From Paenibacillus urinalis (GTDB taxonomy: Bacteria; Bacillota; Bacilli; Paenibacillales; Paenibacillaceae): a DNA stretch of 64,000 nucleotides. The stretch is from positions 3,167,501 through 3,231,500 of the forward strand of contig NZ_CP118108.1 of the NCBI RefSeq assembly GCF_028747985.1. The letters run 5' to 3'. Positions 35,239 to 45,336 of this stretch are shown here, one piece after another. The notes beneath the pieces are model-generated. The model searched no databases and had not been told where the DNA came from. It saw nothing but the letters and a program-made list of their open reading frames with translations. Each line of letters begins with the position of its first letter. The first letter of the stretch is position 1. The position numbers and the translations under genes were made by a program.

Positions 35239-37491
35239 TTATGTCTCAGTGACAGACGGTAGACGTTTTAATCTTCGGAAATCCCCTGGTGTTATTCCCT
35301 CCAGCCGTTTAAACACTCTTCCAAAAGATATTGCATTCGCATAACCAACCTGAAGAGCTATTTCTTGCAGCGAACAGTCTGTAGTAAGGAGCAGCTTCTG
35401 TGCTTCCTTCATTCGAAGCTCGGTAACAAAATCCACAAACTTCATGTTGAATTCCGTTTTAAATAAGTAGCTTGCGTATTTACCAGATATTTGAAACCGG
35501 TCGCTCAGATGCTTTAAGGAAAGATCGGGATTCGTGAAGTGCTCTTCTATGTAATCCTTCATCTCATTAACCATTGCTCGATAGCTCTTGGTTTCACTGA
35601 CTGAAACATAGGTGCGAAACAGGTCAGTTAAATATTCACTGAGAATAGACTTGATCCCATCTAGCGTTTCTGCCTCATCCAGCAGCTTCATGGTGTTCTC
35701 AATACTCTCTCCCGACAGCTCCTCCTCCAGCTGTTCTGACATAACGGCGACTTCCCTGCTGAGCATTTGCAGCATAGCCTGAATTAGGGATCGAATATGC
35801 TCATCAGGTAAGTAATGCTTCTCAAATGTTTCGAAAATACGCTCTAATTGATCCCGCCAGTTGCTGCTGGACATACGAAACTGCTTAACAAATTCAGCGA
35901 TCATTTGTAGATAGGTATATGTCTCTAACAATTGTTGGGTTGATTCACCAGTCCCGGAGAGTGTAATATCACCGTTTCTCAGTAATTTGTGCTGCATTGC
36001 TGATTCGGCAGCTATATAGGAATCACGGATTTTGGACATTCCATTCGCCGCTTGCCCAATGCCAAAGCTGAGTGAGATTCGCAAATTTTGCTCTACCCAG
36101 CTACGGCATTCTTCAGCAACTTGTCTGATGGTTTCCTGCACATCTTCATTCACTTCCGTCGCATGAAAAATCGCAGCTGAACGGTCATGGCCGATCCATT
36201 CTACCCAGCATTGCAAATTTGCGCCTCTTGCTTGTTCCTGAAACACATTAATCAGCGCAAACTTAAGTGCGTTCTGCTCGACTCTCGAGTACCGCTCCTC
36301 GAAGACTTTCTCATAGCGATTAATTTCACTCACGACGACAGCAAAACGAGATGAAGATTGAATATCCGTAAATGGAGACAGCTCACTAAGCCTTACAGCC
36401 ATGTTGTGGACTAAATGTTCACCGTACAGCAGGTCAGAGAACAGCTTGCTGCGCTGAAGCAATAAATTTTCTCTGCTTTTCTTATCATAGTCGGACATAT
36501 GGTGGATTAAATTTTCAAGAACACCATCAATAAGCTTCATTTCATCATTCTTTGAATCAGACAAGTCCATTGTACGGATTTGAAGAGCCTCTATTCGTTT
36601 CATTATGACCTGGATCGGCTTGTAATTACGTCGGGTAATGTACACGAGATATATAATGGCAACCAGCACCGTCCCAAGGGCAATAGCAACCCACAGATAA
36701 GATATAACCGATACCCAGCCGAATAAATTTCCAGCTTTAATCCCGCTTTCGATCGTCCACCCAAGCCTATCCAAGGGAAGAGAATTAAGTACTTTACCGC
36801 TCTCTGTTTCTTCTCCGCCAGAATGTGCGCGGTAAATGACTCGACCTTCCCGATCCAATATATGAAGAAAAGACAGCTGACCATTAACCATACTGTCAAC
36901 GATCTGCTCAATGCCACTCATTTTCACATTAACGACGAGCACTCCGTCCGAACCAAATGGTAAAGGCAGGCCCTTGTTAATGCTGAGCACACGTATCGGC
37001 GTGCGCTGAATAAGTCCCGCATCGTAATCCCGGACGCTTTGCCAGCCAGAAGGCATCTCACCTGTTGTTATATTTCTAATCCAGGCTTCATCAGAGAAGC
37101 CGTTCACTTCTTCCATTCCACCTGACGTTAAAACGCTTTCATTATTCTTGTCATACAAATACACCGACTGAACAAGAGGAGAACTGGAAGTAAGCTCGCG
37201 TAGACTCTTGGCAATCGCATAGATTTCATCCGTATTGGCCTCATTTTTGTTAAAATACTGCTTGTAAGCTCCCGTGCTTTCAACTGACTCCAGCACAGAC
37301 AATTCGATTTCCTTCAATGTCCGGTCAATGCTGTCTACCAGATAGCTGGAAGCGATGTGATCTGCCTTCCTTGTCTCCATTCTCGAAATATCGTTAACAA
37401 AAACAAAGGAGACAAATATAAGAATCGTTACCGTCAGTAAAAATATCGGAAAATAAGAGAGCAGCAATCGATGATACCAGGTACGGGACAA
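35239..37491 (-). CDS. Membrane-bound AraC-family regulator
   Basis: A 750-residue one-protein regulator. A membrane helix at about residues 8-30 and another at about 257-285 enclose an extracellular ligand-binding part. The inner middle section is variable, and the C-terminal 100 residues are an AraC double helix-turn-helix: LSLKHLSDRFQISGKYASYLFKTE and SLQEIALQVGYANAISFGRVFKRLEGITPGDFRR. Such LplR/YtdP-type regulators sit next to CUT1 importers and switch them on when the sugar is sensed outside. The importer operon lies 327 bases downstream and has matching direct repeats. TTG start after GGAG. Confidence 0.85.
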   Translation of the reverse strand: MSRTWYHRLLLSYFPIFLLTVTILIFVSFVFVNDISRMETRKADHIASSYLVDSIDRTLKEIELSVLESVESTGAYKQYFNKNEANTDEIYAIAKSLRELTSSSPLVQSVYLYDKNNESVLTSGGMEEVNGFSDEAWIRNITTGEMPSGWQSVRDYDAGLIQRTPIRVLSINKGLPLPFGSDGVLVVNVKMSGIEQIVDSMVNGQLSFLHILDREGRVIYRAHSGGEETESGKVLNSLPLDRLGWTIESGIKAGNLFGWVSVISYLWVAIALGTVLVAIIYLVYITRRNYKPIQVIMKRIEALQIRTMDLSDSKNDEMKLIDGVLENLIHHMSDYDKKSRENLLLQRSKLFSDLLYGEHLVHNMAVRLSELSPFTDIQSSSRFAVVVSEINRYEKVFEERYSRVEQNALKFALINVFQEQARGANLQCWVEWIGHDRSAAIFHATEVNEDVQETIRQVAEECRSWVEQNLRISLSFGIGQAANGMSKIRDSYIAAESAMQHKLLRNGDITLSGTGESTQQLLETYTYLQMIAEFVKQFRMSSSNWRDQLERIFETFEKHYLPDEHIRSLIQAMLQMLSREVAVMSEQLEEELSGESIENTMKLLDEAETLDGIKSILSEYLTDLFRTYVSVSETKSYRAMVNEMKDYIEEHFTNPDLSLKHLSDRFQISGKYASYLFKTEFNMKFVDFVTELRMKEAQKLLLTTDCSLQEIALQVGYANAISFGRVFKRLEGITPGDFRRLKRLPSVTET

Positions 37492-37827
37492 TAGACAACA
37501 ACTCCTCTAACCTCGTGTGCTGAATACACCTCTTTATAACGCTTCCACTCCGTGCAGCTGGTCGATTATTATGACATAGTATGCTGAATGTTAATACCCG
37601 TTTCTAGTTTTTGTAATTATAGCATATTGCTGTCCCATTGAGCCATACAAGTATATCAATAAGCTAAATCACTATATTACGTCAAAATCACGTCAAAACT
37701 TTGGCTATTTTACCGATAACAAAATGTATAGTACATATGCGAAGAGACTTCATCTATCGCTGATTTAGCGAAGCTGAAGCCCCTCTCTAGCTTGTTAATC
37801 TTCTTTAAGAGATATAGAAGAATAATT
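37492..37827. other. 336-base intergenic region with tandem repeat
   Basis: No gene is seen. It holds a TATAAT at 37621-37616 on the minus strand, a plausible -10 of the AraC gene with no clear -35. It also holds an 11-base tandem repeat ACGTCAAAATC/ACGTCAAAACT at 37679-37700, and the iolB-side hairpin at 37743-37785. Confidence 0.5.
37743..37785 (-). terminator. Possible terminator of the iol operon
   Basis: An interrupted stem AGAG-CTTCA/TGAAG-CTCT encloses a CGCT/AGCG hairpin. It lies about 40 bases past the iolB stop. There is no long T-run, so efficiency is doubtful. Confidence 0.4.
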
Positions 37828-38634
37828 TTATTTTTGCTCAAAGAGCCATTCATGCTCCGGATCGTTTCGAAATACCCAGGTCCGTACCGGCCCTGCCATT
37901 ACATTTAGATAGTATGAAGCATAGCCGGGCGGAGCCGCTACCGGATGATATCCTTCTGGGACAAGCACGACCGACCGGTCAGTAACTGCCATGGTTTCGT
38001 CAAGACTGCGATCATCATTGTATACTCGCTGAACTACGAAACCATGCGGCGGATTTATTCTGTGATAGTAGGTCTCCTCCAGATAAGACTCGTCTGGAAG
38101 CTGATCCACATCATGCTTGTGAGGCGGATAACTGGACCAATTACCCCCGCCTGTATGCACCTCAACAACAAGCAGACTCTCCGCTTCCTTATGCTCAGGC
38201 AGAATGTTGATCACCTGACGTGACATGCTTCCTGAACCGCGCTCTTCTATTTCCATTTCAGAAGGAGTGATGAGTTTCGCTGAATATTTGCCTGTAGCCG
38301 GAGCTAAGCAAACTGCCAGTTCCACCTCAGTTAGTGCTTTTACACTGTAGCTCTCCTCTGCAGGAACATATACAGCATATGGTGGAATATCCTCAAACAC
38401 CGTCATCCGGCTGCCTATTCCCGTAAACTTCTGTTCTCCTGCCTCCACGTCAGCCTTTCCCGAAAGAATAACGAGGCAGGCCTCATTTCCATCCGTAAAT
38501 CGGGGCAGCGTGTCTCCAACCTGCAGCTGATAAACCTCAAAACCTACATATTTCCAACCAGCCATTTCCGGAGTAACGGCCACAATGCACCCGTCCTTAT
38601 CTGGTTCACCGGCCTTTATGATTAATCGTGACAT
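37828..38634 (-). CDS. iolB: 5-deoxy-glucuronate isomerase
   Basis: A 268-residue two-cupin enzyme that converts 5-deoxy-glucuronate to 5-dehydro-2-deoxygluconate in inositol breakdown. The second cupin carries the metal motif SSYPPHKHD followed by LEETYYHRINPPHGFVVQRVY, and VLVPEGYHPVAAPPGYASYYLNVMAG closes it; these are hallmark IolB stretches. It is the last gene of the iol operon, 22 bases after iolG. Normal length. Confidence 0.95.
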   Translation of the reverse strand: MSRLIIKAGEPDKDGCIVAVTPEMAGWKYVGFEVYQLQVGDTLPRFTDGNEACLVILSGKADVEAGEQKFTGIGSRMTVFEDIPPYAVYVPAEESYSVKALTEVELAVCLAPATGKYSAKLITPSEMEIEERGSGSMSRQVINILPEHKEAESLLVVEVHTGGGNWSSYPPHKHDVDQLPDESYLEETYYHRINPPHGFVVQRVYNDDRSLDETMAVTDRSVVLVPEGYHPVAAPPGYASYYLNVMAGPVRTWVFRNDPEHEWLFEQK

Positions 38635-38656
38635 AGACTCCCCTCCCCCATCGTGA

Positions 38657-39709
38657 TCATAAATTCACTGAGCTGCCGCTATCAAAAGAGTGAGCGATAA
38701 GTGCCGCCAGCTTAACTGGCAATCCAGTCCTCAGCGATTCCTTCGCCGCTTCCGCAATCCTCTCTGCATGTAAACCGTCAAACCCTGTGCAAACAACAGG
38801 TTTATTGCATGCAATGGCTTCTGCAAAGGCTGCTACCTCATCCATATAGGCCTGGTTATAGCGCTCTAAGAAAAAGTGGAACGGCTTATCACGCAGAACG
38901 GCTGAAGCAGTAAATAATTCTACCGTTGTGGGACGACAGTTATCCGCAGAAGCCGCACCGTGGTCACCAAATATCTCCACTCGCTGATCGTATCCGTAAA
39001 CTGCCTGACGGCTGTTATCGATTACACCGATAGCTCCACTGGCGAAGGTAAGAGTTATAATTGCTGTATCTATGTCCCCATGCCGAGCGAACATTGGATC
39101 AATCAAGCTTGCACCTTGCACGTAGACCTCTGTAACTTCCTCATTCATTAAATAACGCGCCATATCAAAATCGTGAATGCTCATATCCATAAACATTCCG
39201 CCAGACGTTCGAACATACTCTTCGCTGGGAGGCATGGGGTCCCGTGAAGTTATTTTCAGGATATGCGGCTTTCCTACCTTGCCTTCCTCCACAAGCTGCT
39301 TCAATTTACGGAAGCTGGGGTCCATCCGCCGGTTAAATCCGATCTGAAGCTTTACTCCTGATTCCTCAACAATATGAAGAACCTCGGCTGTATCTTTCTT
39401 TGACATACTGATCGGCTTTTCGCAAAAAATATGCTTGCCTGCTCTGGCTGCTTTTTTGATCCATTCGATATGAGTTAAAGTAGGTGTACAAATAAAAACC
39501 GCTTCAATATCCGGGTCATTAACCACTAGTTCACCATTGCTTGTTACCTGTGTAATTCCGCGAATTCGAGCCCATTCCATCAGTTCTTCGGTCACAGACA
39601 TCTCTGCGATCATCTTCAAAGAAAATGCAGGCAAGTTAAGCAAATTATCTGCATGCAGCCTGCCGATTCGCCCAGCGCCGATAATACCGACTCCGATTGA
39701 CTTTCCCAT
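38657..39709 (-). CDS. iolG: Inositol 2-dehydrogenase
   Basis: A 350-residue Gfo/Idh/MocA oxidoreductase that oxidises myo-inositol to 2-keto-inositol with NAD, the first step of the pathway. The Rossmann loop is GIIGAGRIGRLH near residue 8, the catalytic Lys lies in FCEKPISMS, and SIHDFDMARYLM contains the conserved His/Asp pair. AGGAGG lies ten bases upstream. A related sugar could be the true substrate, but the iol setting supports inositol. Confidence 0.9.
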   Translation of the reverse strand: MGKSIGVGIIGAGRIGRLHADNLLNLPAFSLKMIAEMSVTEELMEWARIRGITQVTSNGELVVNDPDIEAVFICTPTLTHIEWIKKAARAGKHIFCEKPISMSKKDTAEVLHIVEESGVKLQIGFNRRMDPSFRKLKQLVEEGKVGKPHILKITSRDPMPPSEEYVRTSGGMFMDMSIHDFDMARYLMNEEVTEVYVQGASLIDPMFARHGDIDTAIITLTFASGAIGVIDNSRQAVYGYDQRVEIFGDHGAASADNCRPTTVELFTASAVLRDKPFHFFLERYNQAYMDEVAAFAEAIACNKPVVCTGFDGLHAERIAEAAKESLRTGLPVKLAALIAHSFDSGSSVNL

Positions 39710-39764
39710 TAAGTCTTAGCCTCCTGTACAGAGATAATATGGAGCAGAATCACATCTGAACGCA

Positions 39765-40865
39765 TCAGTAGAAATACAGCGCCTCTCCAAGGAGAACAAT
39801 CGCGAGCGCCTGACCGTAAGCCATTGGAGCGATAATAATGTTCTTATAATCCTCTTTGACAGCTCCGATTGGTGTTCCGCCTGAGACCCCTTGGACAACA
39901 CCTTTTTCATCCACTCTCTCGATTACAGCACGAACCGTTTTGAGAGCTGCCTGCTTATAGGAGACAGGAAGCAATCCTTTCCGCACACCAAGCAGAATAC
40001 CTGCAGCGATTGCAGCAGATCCGGATGTTTCTGTATAGCTGTCTGGATCATCCAGCAGCGTATGCCACAGCCCAGTTTCATCTTGAAGTGACAGTAGTGC
40101 ATCGACTTGAGCCTGAAACGTATGCTGCAGATATAGAAATACCCCTTCGTCAAGATGAGGTCGCATCAGATCCAGATACTCAGGCAGCCCAAGCGTAAAC
40201 CAGCTGTTCCCCCTGCACCAGAAGGCTTCGCTGAAATTGTGCCGCTCACCAAAATGCCAGCCATGGTAAAATAATCCTGTATGTTTATCAAATAAGTATT
40301 TGATGTGCACAAGCAGCTGATGGATTGAAGTATACCGCCATTTCTCGTTATCGTGTCTTACTCCCATCTTGGCTGTAAATAAGATCGCCATAAACAAGGT
40401 GTCAATCCAAATTTCATTTTCATGGAGACTCACCTCGCTTGGAGCAGCACCTGTTGTAACATGCTGATAACCATCTTCTTCTGTACGAGGAAGTTCATTC
40501 ATCAGCCAATTCATCCATTCCAGGCTTAAATTCCGGGCTTCTTGCAGATCCATTAGTGAGAGAAGCGGAGCCGTGGTATTAATGTTGCGGCTGGGCAAGC
40601 CTTTGTTCAGCTGCTTTTGCAGCCAAGGCACTGCGTAGGAGGCGTACCTGTCGTCACTAAAGTAATGGCCAATTTTGCTTAATCCGTACAGTCCAACACC
40701 TTGAGGCCAATCCCACTCCTCCATACCGAAATCACGGGCATAATACCCTCGCCGCTCTGCAGCTTCCCCCATCTCCCGAAGCTCCTGTTCATTCCCTGGC
40801 CGCTCCAGACTCATGAGTTTATGAGTAATTACATCCAGCTTGCTGATCAGTACGTGTTTATCCAT
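39765..40865 (-). CDS. GH105/GH88-type unsaturated uronyl hydrolase in the iol operon
   Basis: A 366-residue (alpha/alpha)6-barrel hydrolase like YteR/YesR, which release 4,5-unsaturated uronic acids left by lyases. Family marks: WDWPQGVGLYGL, NTTAPLL (95-102), EIWIDTLFMA with D155 as the likely acid, HGWHFGER from H201, AFWCRGNSWFTLGL, ETSGSAAIAAGIL and PMAYGQA. No signal peptide, so it acts on imported fragments. It is placed between iolE and iolG with 30- and 55-base gaps, inside an otherwise ordinary inositol operon, where such a gene is not usual. Its presence suggests that inositol is obtained from a uronic-acid-linked source. Confidence 0.85.
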   Translation of the reverse strand: MDKHVLISKLDVITHKLMSLERPGNEQELREMGEAAERRGYYARDFGMEEWDWPQGVGLYGLSKIGHYFSDDRYASYAVPWLQKQLNKGLPSRNINTTAPLLSLMDLQEARNLSLEWMNWLMNELPRTEEDGYQHVTTGAAPSEVSLHENEIWIDTLFMAILFTAKMGVRHDNEKWRYTSIHQLLVHIKYLFDKHTGLFYHGWHFGERHNFSEAFWCRGNSWFTLGLPEYLDLMRPHLDEGVFLYLQHTFQAQVDALLSLQDETGLWHTLLDDPDSYTETSGSAAIAAGILLGVRKGLLPVSYKQAALKTVRAVIERVDEKGVVQGVSGGTPIGAVKEDYKNIIIAPMAYGQALAIVLLGEALYFY

Positions 40866-40895
40866 GTCATGCTCTCCTTGTGCCTCTGCAATGAA

Positions 40896-41792
40896 TTACA
40901 ACCCGCAGCGCTCCTTAATGTAACGTCTTGCTTTGATCGCATATTCAAGCGGATTGGCAATAGCAGGATCCTGTTCCGCCTCAACGACAAACCAGCCTGA
41001 ATATTCTGAAGCAGCAAGCGTCGAAAAGATAGGATCAAAGTCAATACAGCCGTCACCAGGAGTTGTAAACGCACCGGCCTTTACCGCCTGCAGGAAGCTA
41101 AGTCCCTGCTTTTTAACCTGCTCTACCTGTTCCTTACGAATATCTTTCAAATGTACATGCTTAACACGGGAAAGATGAGCATTCAATACTACCAAAGGAT
41201 CTTCTCCTGAAAAAGCAAGATGACCCGAATCGAATAGCAGCGATACTTCGTTTGGATCTGTCAGCTCCATTAATCGACCAATCTCTTCGGCTGTCTGAAC
41301 ACCGGTACCCATATGATGATGGTAGACGACTTTCATTCCAATATCTCCCGCCAGCCTGCCGAGCTTGCCAAGTCCTTCTGCCAGCAAGGCCCACTCAGCA
41401 TCGGTAAACACGGGCTTATGGGCAAAGAGTGGTGTCGTCATCTCACCCTGAATGCTCCGGCCCTGCTCGGAGACGACAATGACCTTCGCACCCATGGCAT
41501 GTAGAAAGTCACGATGTGCTATGAACTTCTCGGCTGTTTCCTCATAAGGTCTGTTGGTAAGATAAGCACTGAACCAGGCGCTGGCGATCTCCAGACTCCG
41601 CAGTTCTAGAGCCTGCCGCAATTCAGCTGGATCGCGCGGATATTTGTTGCCGACTTCACTGCCTTGGTAACCGGCGAGTGCCATCTCACTAATGCATTGC
41701 TCGAAGGTATTGGTTCCCCCTAGCTCAGGCATATCATCATTTGTCCAAGCGATGGGAGCAATCGCCAGTTTAACCGCATGTTCTTTGAACAT
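40896..41792 (-). CDS. iolE: Myo-inosose-2 dehydratase
   Basis: A 298-residue TIM-barrel enzyme that dehydrates 2-keto-inositol to 3D-trihydroxycyclohexane-1,2-dione. The start [19 protein letters not shown] is the IolE signature; [33 protein letters not shown] and [11 protein letters not shown] follow, carrying the metal residues. Third catalytic step in the operon, directly downstream of iolD. Confidence 0.95.
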   Translation of the reverse strand: MFKEHAVKLAIAPIAWTNDDMPELGGTNTFEQCISEMALAGYQGSEVGNKYPRDPAELRQALELRSLEIASAWFSAYLTNRPYEETAEKFIAHRDFLHAMGAKVIVVSEQGRSIQGEMTTPLFAHKPVFTDAEWALLAEGLGKLGRLAGDIGMKVVYHHHMGTGVQTAEEIGRLMELTDPNEVSLLFDSGHLAFSGEDPLVVLNAHLSRVKHVHLKDIRKEQVEQVKKQGLSFLQAVKAGAFTTPGDGCIDFDPIFSTLAASEYSGWFVVEAEQDPAIANPLEYAIKARRYIKERCGL

Positions 41793-41849
41793 TTCTTATT
41801 CGTTCCTTTCCAGGTAAGGTGAGCAAGACTTCTTTACTTTGCCTGTTCA

Positions 41850-43787
41850 TTAATAAAGCCTGGCCCGTTCCAGTCCCTGAAGTTTCCGTTTATGAGCTGC
41901 TCGAACCGTGTCGCTGTCCGTTTCCTCTGCAACTCCGACATGCCACCACGATCCATACCCATGTGTCATTGTCTTTGGCAGCACCTTAACGTCAATCAGG
42001 GTTGAAACGTTCTGCAGGCGAGCATCTCTAATCGCTGCCTTAAGCTCTTCAATGCTAGTAACCCGGTAAGTTACTGCTCCATATCCGGCTGCGCTTGCTG
42101 CATAGTCAATCGCCATCAACTTATCGTTTAGCGTTCCGTCACTTCCCCGGTAACGGAATTCTGTCCCAATGCTGCTCATTCCATGTTCCATTTGCAGATT
42201 GTTTATACATCCAAACCCGCCGTTGTCGAGCAGAATTATATTTATTTTTTTCTGTTCCTGAAGGCTCGTCACAAGTTCTGAGTGAAGCATTTGATAACTG
42301 CCGTCTCCGACAAGGGCGTAAACTTCACGATCCGGTTCAGCAAGCTTTACACCCAAAGCCCCAGCGATTTCGTAGCCCATACAGGAGAAACCATACTCCA
42401 TATGGTAGGTGTCAGTGACGGTGTTTTCCCACATGCGCTGCATGTCTCCTGGCAGGCTCCCTGCCGCACCAACTACAATCGCATCATTTGGAATCATATC
42501 ATTAACTACAGCGAGCACACGGGTTTGGGTGAGCGTTGATCCCAAAGCTCCAGCATATTCGGCAAGCTTCTCATCCAAATGGCCCGCAATTTCAGGCATG
42601 AAGCCTTCGGCGGAATATTCCACTTCAGCTAAACGCATCCGCTCACGTCTCCACTCGGACTTAACTGCAGAAATCTCATCTTGATAGTCTGGACTGGTCT
42701 GGTAACTTCGCTCTGCTAGAGGAGATGTCAGCGCATCTAGCCCTTCAGCAGCATCACATACAACAGCTGTTGCATCCAGCTTTGAAGCGTGAAACGAAGA
42801 AGCATTTAACGTAATAAATTCGACCTCCGGGTTACGAAACAGACTTTTGGAGCCCGTAGTGAAATCCGTAAAGCGAGTTCCTATTCCAATAATCAAATCC
42901 GCTTCAGATGCAAGCTTGTTTGCAGCTGCATTGCCTGTAACACCAATGCCGCCAAGATTGTATGCATGGCTGCTCTCCACCGCGCTTTTACCTGCCTGCG
43001 TCTCTGCAAAAGGTACTCCAAACTTTTCAGCAAATGTCTTAAGGGCTATTCCGGCTCCGGAATAGCGAACACCACCACCGCAAATGATGACCGGCTTGCA
43101 CTTCTGTATAATCAAATCTGCTGCCTCTGTAATATCACGAGGATGTGGAAGGCGGCGTTCGATCCGGTGAATCCGCTTCTGAAAGAAGGACTCGGGATAT
43201 TCCCATGCCTCCCCCTGAACATCCTGAGGAAGCGATATAGCTACAGCCCCTGTGTCCGCAGGATCGGTAAGCACACGCATCGCGTTAAGCATCGCTGCCA
43301 TAAGCTGTTCTGGCCGGGATACACGGTCCCAGTATTTACACACTGACTTGAAAGCGTCATTCACAGTAATTGCCGCACTATATGTGTGCTCCATCTGCTG
43401 CAGCACAGGATCTGGCTGCCGTGATGCAAAGGTATCACTTGGCAGCAACAATACGGGAATCTGATTAGCAGTGGCTGTTGCCGCTGCCGTCAGCATGTTG
43501 GCGGAGCCGGGACCAATGGAGGCAGTACAAGCCATAATTTGTCTTCGATTGTTTTGCTTAGCAAACGCCATAGCAGCATGTGCCATTCCCTGCTCATTTC
43601 GACCTTGATAGGCAGTAAGCTCACCCGAATCACTTTCGAGAGCCTGGCCCAAGCCAAGCACATTACCGTGGCCGAACACCGTAAAGATGCCTTGAACGAA
43701 GCGCTGAGTCCCACTCTTCGTTTCAATGAACTGTTGATTCAAAAATTTGATCAGTGCCTGAGCCGTCGTCATTCTGATTTTAGTCAA
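41850..43787 (-). CDS. iolD: 3D-(3,5/4)-trihydroxycyclohexane-1,2-dione hydrolase
   Basis: A 645-residue thiamine-diphosphate enzyme that opens the ring to 5-deoxy-glucuronate. The N-terminal part, [14 protein letters not shown] and [13 protein letters not shown], and the cofactor region [13 protein letters not shown]...[18 protein letters not shown] are nearly as in B. subtilis IolD, ending with [11 protein letters not shown]. The TTG at 43787 gives [12 protein letters not shown], which matches the family start; the open frame runs 11 codons further into the iolA region. GGGAG lies four bases before it. Confidence 0.93.
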   Translation of the reverse strand: MTKIRMTTAQALIKFLNQQFIETKSGTQRFVQGIFTVFGHGNVLGLGQALESDSGELTAYQGRNEQGMAHAAMAFAKQNNRRQIMACTASIGPGSANMLTAAATATANQIPVLLLPSDTFASRQPDPVLQQMEHTYSAAITVNDAFKSVCKYWDRVSRPEQLMAAMLNAMRVLTDPADTGAVAISLPQDVQGEAWEYPESFFQKRIHRIERRLPHPRDITEAADLIIQKCKPVIICGGGVRYSGAGIALKTFAEKFGVPFAETQAGKSAVESSHAYNLGGIGVTGNAAANKLASEADLIIGIGTRFTDFTTGSKSLFRNPEVEFITLNASSFHASKLDATAVVCDAAEGLDALTSPLAERSYQTSPDYQDEISAVKSEWRRERMRLAEVEYSAEGFMPEIAGHLDEKLAEYAGALGSTLTQTRVLAVVNDMIPNDAIVVGAAGSLPGDMQRMWENTVTDTYHMEYGFSCMGYEIAGALGVKLAEPDREVYALVGDGSYQMLHSELVTSLQEQKKINIILLDNGGFGCINNLQMEHGMSSIGTEFRYRGSDGTLNDKLMAIDYAASAAGYGAVTYRVTSIEELKAAIRDARLQNVSTLIDVKVLPKTMTHGYGSWWHVGVAEETDSDTVRAAHKRKLQGLERARLY

Positions 43788-43807
43788 ATTACTCCCGCCC
43801 TTCGTAG

Positions 43808-45271
43808 TTATTGCTGCCACCTGGCAGTGACCATTTTTTTACGAGTATAAAACTCAACGCCGTCACTGCCATTCGCATGCAAATCCCCGTAAAACGAGTC
43901 TTTCCAGCCTGAAAAAGGAAAGAACGCCATAGGTGCCGGAACTCCTACATTAACTCCAAGCATCCCGGAATCGATATTTTCACGGAAATAGCGAACTTTT
44001 CCGCCGTCATTCGTAAAAATGCAGGCCCCGTTAGCAAAACGTGAGTTGTTTGCAATCTCAACCGCTTCCTCGATACCTTTAACACGCATAATGGACAATA
44101 CAGGAGCAAACACTTCGTCCTGCCAAATCTTCATTTGCTGGGTAACATCATCGAAGAGGGTTGGACCTATGAAGTACCCTTCACCTTGAACAGCGCTGTC
44201 CGTCCGTCCGTCACGCAGCAGCGTGGCCCCTTCGGTAATTCCTTGTTCAATATAAGCAATGGTTCTGTCCTTATGGCTCTGACGAATCACTGGACCGATA
44301 AACGTATCGTCATTCAAGCCATTACCGATAACCATGTCATCGCATTCACGTATCAACAATTGGATCAAATCGTCCGCAACTTCTTCCTGAACGGCTACAA
44401 CAGAACAAGCCATGCAGCGTTCTCCAGCAGAACCAAAAGCAGCAGTAATGATCTGCGAGGCCGTACTGACCAGGTCAGCATCATTTAACACAATAGAGTG
44501 GTTCTTAGCTCCTGCCAACGCCTGAACGCGTTTCAAGTGAGCTGTCCCCTTCTTGTAAACATACTCAGCCACCGGCTGAGACCCGACAAAGGAGATGGCT
44601 TTAACGTCCGGATGCTCCAGCAGACCGTTCACCACAGCATGTGCGCCGTGCACTATATTAAATACTCCTGCGGGGAGCCCTGCTTGCTCAAGCAGCTCGG
44701 CAAGACGCGCTGCCAGGAGCGGTGTGCGCTCGGACGGCTTCAATACAAATGTATTTCCGCAGGCAATGGCGAGCGGAAACATCCAGCAAGGCACCATCAT
44801 GGGAAAATTAAAAGGAGTAATGCCGCCCACAACGCCTACTGGGTAACGATACATCCCTGATTCAATGCCGCCGGCAATATCCGGCAGCTGCCTTCCCATC
44901 ATTAAGGTTGGAGCTCCCGCGGCGAATTCAACACATTCAATACCGCACTGCACTTCCCCATAAGCCTCCTTATAACTTTTTCCGTTCTCCATAGTGATCA
45001 GCTTTGCCAGCTCCTCCCAGTGCTCTACCAGCAGCTGCTGGTATTTAAACAGGATGCGGGCTCTTCTTGGCACCGGTGTCTTGGACCAGGGACCGAAGGC
45101 TGCTCTTGCCTCTTCAACTGCACGGCCCACCTCTTCCGCAGTGGATAACGGAACCTCTGCGAGCGTTTCTCCAGTGGCAGGGTTAACTACCTTCTCCGTT
45201 CCTAATGCTGAGGCTTGAGTCCACCTCCCCCCGATATAGTTATCCAATACTTTGACTGCCTGCTTCTCCAT
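43808..45271 (-). CDS. iolA: Methylmalonate-semialdehyde dehydrogenase
   Basis: A 487-residue CoA-acylating aldehyde dehydrogenase that turns malonate semialdehyde into acetyl-CoA and CO2, the last step of inositol breakdown. [11 protein letters not shown] begins it; [41 protein letters not shown], and the catalytic Cys in [14 protein letters not shown] are those of MmsA/IolA. It is the second gene of the operon, 20 bases ahead of iolD. Confidence 0.95.
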   Translation of the reverse strand: MEKQAVKVLDNYIGGRWTQASALGTEKVVNPATGETLAEVPLSTAEEVGRAVEEARAAFGPWSKTPVPRRARILFKYQQLLVEHWEELAKLITMENGKSYKEAYGEVQCGIECVEFAAGAPTLMMGRQLPDIAGGIESGMYRYPVGVVGGITPFNFPMMVPCWMFPLAIACGNTFVLKPSERTPLLAARLAELLEQAGLPAGVFNIVHGAHAVVNGLLEHPDVKAISFVGSQPVAEYVYKKGTAHLKRVQALAGAKNHSIVLNDADLVSTASQIITAAFGSAGERCMACSVVAVQEEVADDLIQLLIRECDDMVIGNGLNDDTFIGPVIRQSHKDRTIAYIEQGITEGATLLRDGRTDSAVQGEGYFIGPTLFDDVTQQMKIWQDEVFAPVLSIMRVKGIEEAVEIANNSRFANGACIFTNDGGKVRYFRENIDSGMLGVNVGVPAPMAFFPFSGWKDSFYGDLHANGSDGVEFYTRKKMVTARWQQ

Positions 45272-45336
45272 GCGACTCTCCTCCGCTTCCTAATTTCTTG
45301 CATTTTGCCTCATCTGTCTGGATTAGCTCTGGATAG

